Notes under the pieces: model-generated
Database searches by the model: none
Told to the model about the DNA's origin: nothing
Seen by the model: the letters and a program-made list of their open reading frames with translations, nothing else
Translations under genes and position numbers: made by a program
In this document: positions 59,301 to 64,000 of the stretch, in pieces
Numbering within the stretch: the stretch's first letter is position 1
Layout: every line of letters starts with the position of its first letter
Assembly (NCBI RefSeq): GCF_039523435.1
Contig: NZ_BAAAFH010000011.1
Coordinates: 248,001 to 312,000, forward strand
Origin: Wandonia haliotis
GTDB lineage: Bacteria; Bacteroidota; Bacteroidia; Flavobacteriales_D; Crocinitomicaceae
Direction: 5' to 3'
DNA length: 64,000 bases

Positions 59301-59666
59301 CGCTAATAATTCATCGGTTTTTGTTAACCACTTTTCTTCATCAGTCAAAAATTTATTTTCGGTCAATTCGGAAATTATTTGCTCCAAGAAAATTCGTCGT
59401 GTTAAGTCTTCCTGATAGCCCCAAGCATCAAATACAAAGGTGTAATATTCCTGTTCACCAAGTTCCTTTTTAAGAATTTCAATGACATTGGATTTACCAG
59501 ATCCCCACTCCCCTTCTAGCCCTATTATTTTCTTATCAAGTTTGTTGTCCTTTATTAGATCTCGAATAATTTGAGCTACTTTGGTTTGGGACTGCCCTTC
59601 AATTTTATCCTGTCCGTCAGGTTTACTTGAAAGGAATTTGGGTTCTATCTTTTTCGTTTTACTCAT
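56370..59666 (-). CDS. KAP-family P-loop NTPase with two TM helices
   Basis: A 1098-aa NTPase. Walker A is GEWGSGKS (52-59) and Walker B VIVVFDNLD (265-273). The two TM helices characteristic of KAP NTPases interrupt the domain at about 137-155 and 173-195, so the ATPase would sit at the inner membrane, cytoplasmic side. After the NTPase core (to about 420), a 680-residue helical region (for example LDNSAALFTNDDDLDNVMATL, MIENEREDYKELN) may be a sensor; no second catalytic domain is visible. KAP proteins occur in phage-defence loci. It stands alone after R3 with no partner gene. Confidence 0.85.
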   Translation of the reverse strand: MSKTKKIEPKFLSSKPDGQDKIEGQSQTKVAQIIRDLIKDNKLDKKIIGLEGEWGSGKSNVIEILKKELGEQEYYTFVFDAWGYQEDLTRRIFLEQIISELTENKFLTDEEKWLTKTDELLAKKSRSTKQTFPKFKIYWVLLSIGILLLTGLSGFYENVLKDEDLFTSFDLGVFKPLIAIYLLPSILIIWGLYLALREYKKELNANKTRENKLTHNQIVGKVFFWLSGKNIESHEFENIVDHEPSVRQFRAYFDEIEKDLKDKKVIVVFDNLDRLDRDKIKALWSSIHTFFAEHNYDKIWVIVPYDKQKLAEAHDHANTGNVETGNGFIEKTFSISFRVSPPIVSAWDKLLEEKLEQAFGANTIPHDEITYLKEVFDRNTNEGTIKPRQIINYVNQLVSLYKQWRNEVDAGEIKFRYLGLFIRTKDEILLDPAKNVLSRDYLDNSAALFTNDDDLDNVMATLVYNVDRSKADEILLKRELTQSIRNGETEFIESSKRHSVFFKYFDQAYKDVDYPTKRKHLVKVLGCIEGDLPSNVVLGYWEHFADHLLSSEKEFSSFKDEYGWVAKNIKENKRKPFLKALFEGLSKRINVEEDSTQKDYYNEVVRFRKFMNEHVPDYNWKQHLPKVEFDNSPFVDMIENEREDYKELNITCPEEKVIDFFYSESGIEVDGISSWNWLFEIIKDDYDLNRLSDDLRKKLFEKNYKEGSHIAQIIEVLQVLNASPLNLKLSQNVYSQLTETNFDAKLFPDLICIAISDFNNAFQQATFGNTLSSIDISRVEEFSKLIECYISYGDLIKLITESGDAKQYDLLKAIVVNLTDNPNSFSQLNLNWVLSNFGDISGSVFPKNIDNVTSFVKRLNSWQSHYESSMFDSLDSEFLTLIGMDDLSIIKKVTADAKDYVDGLSKEELLEAFKSSNRDYLIIENLLDKNKLTQFSDSFYSAFDDYMMYVIEEEHEDELNTWFIQTLIKLLEETKVKGIFARVRDKVLENPSNIGYKKIDLFINPLIKVGDLGENPDLVTYKLLDYIFESKPSINLIFEKNYVFFIETALKSKKYIEDAKTTVVNNIENIESPDIKTYLIDQLSLKKRIATVNKDKET

Positions 59667-59975
59667 GAGTAGTAGATTTATTTTTGGGAAAAATATTATA
59701 TAAGTGCATAAAATATTTACGTTTAATTGGATGTAAATATGGAAGAACTAAAATTATTGACTAGGTATACTAACATATACGTGAATATAAATACTCATTT
59801 TTATTTGTATACTAATCTTATTCCTGCAAGTGGGTAGTTGTCAGCTGTAAAAGTATAATTAATTTCAAAAATCACAAATTATTCTATTTGAGTTTTTAAC
59901 TTTTTTCGGTTTTTTATTTTTCTATGAATCTCTTGTACAAATAAATGATCAACAGCATACAAACCAACTTCCCTC
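59667..59975. other. AT-rich non-coding region at island right edge
   Basis: No gene or clear repeat is seen. The region is very AT-rich and holds the promoter region of the KAP gene (minus strand TAATATTTTTCC-like element) and the approach to the chromosomal lipoprotein gene. Confidence 0.5.
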
Positions 59976-60239
59976 CTATTCGTTTAACTCACAAATCTTG
60001 ATTGTTTTGAGATCGTCATCTTCGTAGAAATTACTTTCCTGATTACAAAGATCAATGATGGTAGAGTAGCTGGTATGAACATTCTTTTTGTATTCAATGG
60101 AATAGTTAGAAAAAGTGGTGTCATGGGGTGTTACGGACTTGTCAATATCTGTTCTATTGCACGTACAGGTATAATCCTTGCTGCAGGAAATAGATAGGCT
60201 ACTAAGAATAACGACCAGTAGAAGAAGTTGTGGTTTCAT
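59976..60239 (-). CDS. Small lipoprotein, unknown
   Basis: An 87-aa predicted lipoprotein: signal peptide LLLLVVILSSLSISC with lipobox SISC (Cys19). The mature part contains a CTC pair (SKDYTCTCNRTD) and single cysteines in IDLCNQ and KICELN, so two disulfides are possible. No family is recognised. It marks the return to chromosomal genes after the island. Confidence 0.68.
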   Translation of the reverse strand: MKPQLLLLVVILSSLSISCSKDYTCTCNRTDIDKSVTPHDTTFSNYSIEYKKNVHTSYSTIIDLCNQESNFYEDDDLKTIKICELNE

Positions 60240-60346
60240 TTTTCTGCTTTAGAAATGGAGATCAAATATAAAGTATTACTTCATTTCTCCATTCATGTAA
60301 ATCATAAAATAGAAGTAATTCTTTATGGATCTGTTACTAACAATAG

Positions 60347-61363
60347 TTATCCCTTTTTCAGGATGATTTCTTTCGCTTCTTTCCAGAGTGCCATTTCACA
60401 ATCTTTTTTCTGCATGTATCGTTCAATAACTTTTTGATTATCACGGAGAGAGCGATATTCCAGTGTACGACCGTCAAAATAACGGGGGTCGACTCCATTA
60501 TAGTAAGGAAGTGCATCGGTTCCGGAGTAATCCAGTATTTTCCCTTTGCGGACATGAAACATAAATTCGACAAGTGTTGTAGACCTGCTCTCCCCTGCCT
60601 CTTCAATCATTTTTTTGAGTTTTCTCTTTTTTCGATTGATAACAATTCGTGCATCTCTAGGATCAAAATCATCCCACAGATGATTCACTTCGTAATGTCG
60701 GTTATCCATATAATCTGTAGAGAGAAAAGTAAGTTGTTCCTGAGGGAAATAACCATTCTTTCGCAGTTGATAGGCTTTACTGATCCGATCCTTATCGGCC
60801 TGGGAAATCTTGCGTAGAAGATTTTGGAATACGTAATAAAACCAACTGTTGGATTCCGGAATTGACTTCGTGTTTCGGATGGGCAAATTTAATTCATTGG
60901 CAAGTCGTACATAAGCTCGTGTATATTGCGGATAGAACCATAATGCATCATGGTGATTGGACATATGTGTTACTTTTGACCCCAGTTCGCGGTCATCGAG
61001 CAGAATTTGTGCCTGTGCTTTTAATTCATTGTAAATAGCCTCTTCGGTAGCTCCTCCACCAAGATCCCGGTACGAAACAAATTGTCCTTTTTCGTCAAGA
61101 ATAGATAGAAGTCCGTCCTGTTGTGTCAAGGGCTTCCCGGATGTTATGGTAAGGTGTATTCCCAGTTCAATAGGGTTTCCGGAAGCTTTGGTTTGCTCAA
61201 CCATCTGGTGAGTATTATAAAGACTATTTGCTCCTTCTTTACCATAATTGGTAAGAACTTCAGCCGAGTTAAGAATCCCTCTGTTTACAAGGTCAGCTAT
61301 AGCATTATCAATCTGAGGAACAATTCCGGCATCATCAGCGGAAAAGATGATTTTAGTATTCAT
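60347..61363 (-). CDS. ChbG/HpnK (YdjC)-family carbohydrate deacetylase
   Basis: A 338-aa metal-dependent deacetylase. The N-terminal SADDAG (8-13) holds the first metal Asp pair; GIHLTITSG (about 68-76) and THMSNHHDALWFYP (about 131-144) supply the His ligands. ChbG removes an acetyl from chito-oligosaccharides and HpnK from hopanoid glucosamine; YdjC-like enzymes of this group act on N-acetylated sugars. There is no signal peptide, so it is cytoplasmic. The C-terminal ~100 residues are longer than the minimal family. It is alone. Confidence 0.85.
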   Translation of the reverse strand: MNTKIIFSADDAGIVPQIDNAIADLVNRGILNSAEVLTNYGKEGANSLYNTHQMVEQTKASGNPIELGIHLTITSGKPLTQQDGLLSILDEKGQFVSYRDLGGGATEEAIYNELKAQAQILLDDRELGSKVTHMSNHHDALWFYPQYTRAYVRLANELNLPIRNTKSIPESNSWFYYVFQNLLRKISQADKDRISKAYQLRKNGYFPQEQLTFLSTDYMDNRHYEVNHLWDDFDPRDARIVINRKKRKLKKMIEEAGESRSTTLVEFMFHVRKGKILDYSGTDALPYYNGVDPRYFDGRTLEYRSLRDNQKVIERYMQKKDCEMALWKEAKEIILKKG

Positions 61364-61444
61364 TGTTTTAAGGTATTGGTTTTCAATATACCCAAAACTA
61401 ATTGAATTCGATTAATAATGCGGTAGATCTGAATAAAAAAAACA

Positions 61445-61699
61445 TCACCTCCCCATCCATCTGAACACCGCTTTAATTAGCAAAGGAGCGACGCTTTGAA
61501 GTGTTAAGCGAAAAAATGAGAAACGGGTTCCTGAAGAATTGCTAATAGCTCCATCAATAAGATTGGGAAGGGTCAGGTCGTTTTTTAACTTAGTGACTCC
61601 CTGCCGGGCTTTATAATAGTGAATTTTACGTTCGATATCCAGAATTTGAAGATCCCGGTTTATCTCTTCGTAAGAAGTATATACTCTTTTGTTACTCAT
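61445..61699 (-). CDS. DUF6327-like small protein
   Basis: An 84-aa protein with a conserved start YTSYEEINRDLQILDIERKIHYYKARQG and a C-terminal amphipathic/hydrophobic end (LTLQSVAPLLIKAVFRWMGR). Bacteroidota encode such proteins beside YtxH and holin-like genes, as here. It is the last gene of a three-gene unit (10-nt gap). Function unknown; an envelope-stress role is inferred from neighbours. Confidence 0.75.
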   Translation of the reverse strand: MSNKRVYTSYEEINRDLQILDIERKIHYYKARQGVTKLKNDLTLPNLIDGAISNSSGTRFSFFRLTLQSVAPLLIKAVFRWMGR

Positions 61700-61709
61700 A
61701 AAAATGTGA

Positions 61710-62060
61710 TCAATCGTTAAAGAAAATTTCCGAAAAACGTCGTAGAATTCGTCCTTCTACAATTTGTGGACGAATAAGCGCAACAAGTAAGGTTAAAACC
61801 AAATAGCCTCCTGCTACGATCAGAAAACCATACCAGTAACTGTCTAAAGCTTTTCCGATAACAAGTGCCAAAGCAACGGATGCAAAGAGTAGGAAAAACA
61901 AAAGAAAAACAGCCACCAGTAAAAATTTGAAGATCATTGTTGTGGACTGCATCAGTACTTTAAATCCCCAGAGTTTGTAATAAGCAATATTACTATCGAT
62001 AAGTGATTTTGTATTTTCCTGAATTTGATCCAGATCTTCTTTTATTTCTTCAAATGCCAT
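61710..62060 (-). CDS. Two-TM holin-X-like membrane protein
   Basis: A 116-aa protein with a helical N-terminus (EEIKEDLDQIQENTKSLIDSNIAYYKLWGF) and two TM helices at about 42-68 and 75-97 (FKFLLVAVFLLFFLLFASVALALVIG, YGFLIVAGGYLVLTLLVAL). It resembles the phage holin/Holin-X-like family. Middle gene of the ytxH operon, 9 nt after YtxH. Function in lysis is not implied; chromosomal homologues are stress-related. Confidence 0.78.
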   Translation of the reverse strand: MAFEEIKEDLDQIQENTKSLIDSNIAYYKLWGFKVLMQSTTMIFKFLLVAVFLLFFLLFASVALALVIGKALDSYWYGFLIVAGGYLVLTLLVALIRPQIVEGRILRRFSEIFFND

Positions 62061-62069
62061 ACAGGTAAA

Positions 62070-62393
62070 TTACTTTTTTGCTACTTCTTTTTTTAACGCT
62101 GCCAATTTAGCTTCTAGGATCTCTATTACGTCCTCTGTTTTATCTTTCCCTTCTGAAACTAATTTGTCCAGTGATTCGTCAAAACGACTTTCTGTCTGAT
62201 TTACCTTTTCTTTCAGCATGGCAATGAGATCTTCATACTTGTCCGAAAGGTCTTCTTTACCTTTATCAAATTTGTCTTTGATTTTTTTTCGGGTTTCAGA
62301 GCCCTTGTCCGGTGCAAACAAAACCCCTACTCCCACTCCTATTGCTACTCCTGATAATAATGCAATAAGTGTATCTGTTGTGTGATTTGACAT
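62070..62393 (-). CDS. YtxH domain protein
   Basis: A 107-aa YtxH-like stress protein: TLIALLSGVAIGVGVGVLFAPDKGSETRKKIKDKF is the signature glycine-rich TM segment followed by P-D-K-G-S-E-T-R. The remainder is a charged coiled coil (LIAMLKEKVNQTESRFDESLDKLVSEGKDKTEDVIEILEAKLAALKKEV). First gene of the operon, with a well-formed promoter at 62425-62455. YtxH genes are usually induced by general or envelope stress. Confidence 0.88.
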   Translation of the reverse strand: MSNHTTDTLIALLSGVAIGVGVGVLFAPDKGSETRKKIKDKFDKGKEDLSDKYEDLIAMLKEKVNQTESRFDESLDKLVSEGKDKTEDVIEILEAKLAALKKEVAKK

Positions 62394-62424
62394 AATTTTG
62401 TTGTTTTAGAATGAATATTCCCTT

Positions 62425-62455
62425 TGAAAATAAGAGGATTCTCTGTAAAAAGCAA
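62425..62455 (-). promoter_or_regulatory. Promoter of the ytxH operon
   Basis: On the minus strand TTG (62453-62455), 20-bp spacer, TATTTTCA (62425-62432). It predicts a ~30-nt leader before ATG 62393. Confidence 0.62.
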
Positions 62456-62731
62456 GAAATACGCCCGGGAAACAAACCTTTTTTACAAATTTTAACGAAG
62501 CTATTCTTTGCGTAGGATCAGATTTGTTATTGTGTAAGAGGTTTCCCAAATAGCCTTATTTTGTCTACTTCTATCTCTCTGTTTTCAGGCGAAAAACATA
62601 AGGTAATCGACTATTTTTCAGTAGGTAATCATTGTGGTCGATGTTGTATTAAGATTAATCTAGTATTATATTTTATTAATCTATTGAATGCTTGTTTTTG
62701 TCTAAAAAAACAGATTTTTTATTAAACAATG

Positions 62732-62762
62732 TTGCGAGATCGATGAAAGGAACTTATCTTTG
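62732..62762 (+). promoter_or_regulatory. Strong consensus promoter without a downstream ORF
   Basis: TTG (62732-62734), 20 bp, TATCTTTG (62755-62762) is one of the best promoter matches in the window. It is followed by a terminator only ~40 nt later. Confidence 0.75.
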
Positions 62763-62767
62763 TGTCA

Positions 62768-62837
62768 GGTTTAGTTGTAAAAGGTAGGTTAGGTTACATT
62801 GGAGAGTTGACGCCCGTTGACTCTCCTTTGTTTTTTT
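62768..62837 (+). ncRNA. Candidate small RNA (about 70 nt)
   Basis: Between the promoter and a hairpin at 62801-62826 (GGAGAGT / ACTCTCC plus inner pairs, loop GCCC) followed by TTTGTTTTTTT, no ORF is present. The predicted product is a ~70-nt RNA with a single-stranded 5' part. The alternative is an attenuator in the leader of the 62894 gene. The rest of 62394-62893 shows only the ytxH promoter. Confidence 0.5.
62801..62837 (+). terminator. Terminator of the candidate small RNA
   Basis: A 7-bp perfect outer stem GGAGAGT / ACTCTCC is continued by two wobble and two Watson-Crick pairs, then a long T run. Confidence 0.8.
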
Positions 62838-62893
62838 AGTGAAAACTGACAGATATCAACTTTTACTTGCAAATACAATGATAATTTTCGGGA

Positions 62894-63427
62894 ATGGCAT
62901 TTAATAAATTAGACCACTCACTGGAAGGTGAATTCCTCCCCCGTTTCCGACTGCGCATAGCAGAAGAGAAAACAGCAATCTTTGATAAGATTAAGGAGGA
63001 GGCTACTATAGAAACGACTGTTTCTGGCACATTTGCAGAAAATTATGTCATCCTTCGGATTCCGAAATATGAAAGACATTATTGGTCTCCAGAATTACAA
63101 ATTCAATCCATAAGAAGTGAGGAAAATAATGCTTCCATATTGCGTTGTGTCATCGGACCGGCTCAATCAGTATGGCTTATGTTTACCTTTTTCTATTCAA
63201 TAACTATTCTGTTGACTGTTTTTGGTGGTATGTTTGGTATGATTCAATATTCAGTTGCCAGGACTTCAGCTTTTTTGTGGTTCTGGCCTGTGGGAATTGT
63301 TCTTTTGATTGTCTTGTTTGCTGTATCGAAAGCCGGACAACGAAAAGCCCGCAATCAAACCCTGCATTTAGTTAGTTTTCTCTTGCATGCCCTTGAAAAA
63401 GAGTATGAAGTAACTCGCATTGAATAA
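62894..63427 (+). CDS. Two-TM membrane protein, unknown
   Basis: A 177-aa protein. The cytoplasmic N-terminus contains GTFAENYVILRIPKYERHYWSPELQIQ (about 43-70). Two TM helices follow at about 95-118 (LMFTFFYSITILLTVFGGMFGMI) and 127-146 (FLWFWPVGIVLLIVLFAV), then a basic C-terminus with a helix. No family is recognised with confidence; short conserved two-TM proteins with the 'YWSP' motif appear in Bacteroidota. It is on the same strand as the candidate RNA and the PadR gene. Confidence 0.68.
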   Translation: MAFNKLDHSLEGEFLPRFRLRIAEEKTAIFDKIKEEATIETTVSGTFAENYVILRIPKYERHYWSPELQIQSIRSEENNASILRCVIGPAQSVWLMFTFFYSITILLTVFGGMFGMIQYSVARTSAFLWFWPVGIVLLIVLFAVSKAGQRKARNQTLHLVSFLLHALEKEYEVTRIE

Positions 63428-63499
63428 TTTTTTTATTATTTAAATTATTGTTTATCAGTTGTTTGGTATTTGTACTATAAAATTTTATAGTACCTTGTA

Positions 63500-63531
63500 T
63501 TGCATAGTATTATCTTTTGTTTATATCTTTG
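63500..63531 (+). promoter_or_regulatory. Promoter of the PadR-PspC operon
   Basis: TTG (63500-63502), 21 bp, TATCTTTG (63524-63531), then a short ~12-nt leader to ATG 63550. Confidence 0.65.
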
Positions 63532-63549
63532 TGATAAATAATAGTAGGT

Positions 63550-63885
63550 ATGAATGTAGAGAACACGAAAGCACAAATGAGGAAAGGGATACTGGAACTC
63601 TGTATTTTGGCAATTCTCAAAAACAATGAATCGTACCCCTCTGAAATAATCGAAGAACTGAAAAAGAATAAACTGATTATCGTAGAAGGAACATTGTATC
63701 CATTGTTGACCAGATTGAAGAATGCAGATCTCCTCTCCTACCGTTGGGAGGAATCTACCAGCGGTCCACCACGTAAATACTATGCTTTAACCAGCAAAGG
63801 CGATCAGTTCCTTGAAGAGTTAAAGATGACCTGGGAAGAGCTTTCAGGGGCAGTAAATCACAGTTTAAAATCAACAAAATCATGA
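63550..63885 (+). CDS. PadR-family transcriptional regulator
   Basis: A 111-aa winged-helix PadR: MRKGILELCILAILKNNESYPSEIIEELKKNKLIIVEGTLYPLLTRLKNADLLSYRWEESTSGPPRKYYALTSKG, including the conserved EGTLYPLL and GPPRKYY motifs. It overlaps the next gene by ATGA (63882-63885). PadR-PspC gene pairs are standard in Bacteroidota, and the regulator likely controls the envelope-stress PspC protein and itself. Confidence 0.93.
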   Translation: MNVENTKAQMRKGILELCILAILKNNESYPSEIIEELKKNKLIIVEGTLYPLLTRLKNADLLSYRWEESTSGPPRKYYALTSKGDQFLEELKMTWEELSGAVNHSLKSTKS

Positions 63886-64000
63886 ATAAGACAGTTTCTT
63901 GCAATATAAGTGGCATCATTTTTAACCTGGAAGAAAATGCGTATGCTACATTGAATACTTATTTGACAAACCTCAGGACACACCTTCGAAATGTAGAGGG
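63882..64000 (+). CDS. PspC-domain protein, 5' part only
   Basis: The frame starts at ATG 63882 within the PadR stop (ATGA overlap) and is open to the window end: MNKTVSCNISGIIFNLEENA, then YATLNTYLTNLRTHL. This matches the N-terminus of Bacteroidota PspC-domain proteins, which start with a small beta-alpha segment before the PspC membrane domain. The rest lies beyond the window. Confidence 0.75.
   Translation, partial: MNKTVSCNISGIIFNLEENAYATLNTYLTNLRTHLRNVE

Overview
The window is a Bacteroidota chromosome segment, most likely Flavobacteriales (family level is a guess, Crocinitomicaceae-like). The evidence is: a large secreted protein with a type IX secretion (T9SS) C-terminal sorting domain, two TonB-dependent receptors with an N-terminal carboxypeptidase-regulatory-like domain, a short primary sigma factor, GAPDH with a long N-terminal extension, many lipobox lipoproteins, and several promoters of the Bacteroidota type (TTG/TTTG, 18-21 bp, TAnnTTTG) in place of E. 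coli -35/-10 boxes. Shine-Dalgarno sequences are mostly absent. No rRNA, tRNA or CRISPR array was seen.

Left chromosomal part (1-35664): housekeeping and envelope genes. In order they are an ABC-F ATPase, MazG, two paired Cys-rich lipoproteins and a class 3 lipase; a minus-strand operon of TatD-like hydrolase, tcdA, a secreted protein and lysA; a 1141-aa T9SS repeat protein; a TonB receptor flanked by an 83-aa gene and its decayed copy; and a small secreted-protein/ECF sigma/anti-sigma-like operon whose third gene carries an 11-G run. GAPDH, the primary sigma factor and a DegP protease follow, then a five-gene operon with dapF and mltG. Next come MarR/FMN-reductase, a second TonB receptor, an SDR, a PAS-GAF-SpoIIE phosphatase, a rhodanese lipoprotein behind a CRP/FNR-type palindrome, and a YiaA/B membrane protein.

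Accessory island (about 35665-59975): three copies of a composite inverted-repeat element (R1 35686, R2 52236, R3 55805) punctuate it. R1 is followed by a complete IS21-family element with a 7-bp target duplication and a frameshifted istB. A SymE-like toxin and an XRE regulator come next. The core is a seven-gene, minus-strand, tightly packed defence operon (39865-51296) with its own TTGG-19-TAAGTTTG promoter. In transcription order it encodes AbiEi-like, AbiEii-like, HsdS, an SMC/PtuA-like ATPase, a PtuB-like HNH nuclease, HsdM and a 1369-aa Macro-LRR-ROC-COR-TIR protein. There is no HsdR; the giant TIR protein sits where hsdR might be expected. After an HU gene and R2 comes a 3.2-kb module bounded by 21-bp inverted repeats that carries a PD-(D/E)XK-type nuclease with a zinc motif, its XRE regulator and a divergent 69-aa protein. 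After R3 a KAP-family P-loop NTPase stands alone.

Right chromosomal part (59976-64000): a lipoprotein, a ChbG/YdjC-type deacetylase, a YtxH/holin-like/DUF6327 envelope-stress operon, a promoter-terminator pair that looks like a small RNA, a two-TM protein, and a PadR regulator translationally coupled to a PspC-like gene cut by the window end.

The strongest candidate for an undescribed system is the 39865-51296 operon. It combines modification (HsdMS), a nuclease pair (PtuAB-like), a nucleotidyltransferase toxin-antitoxin (AbiE) and a self-contained sensor/TIR/macro protein in one transcription unit.
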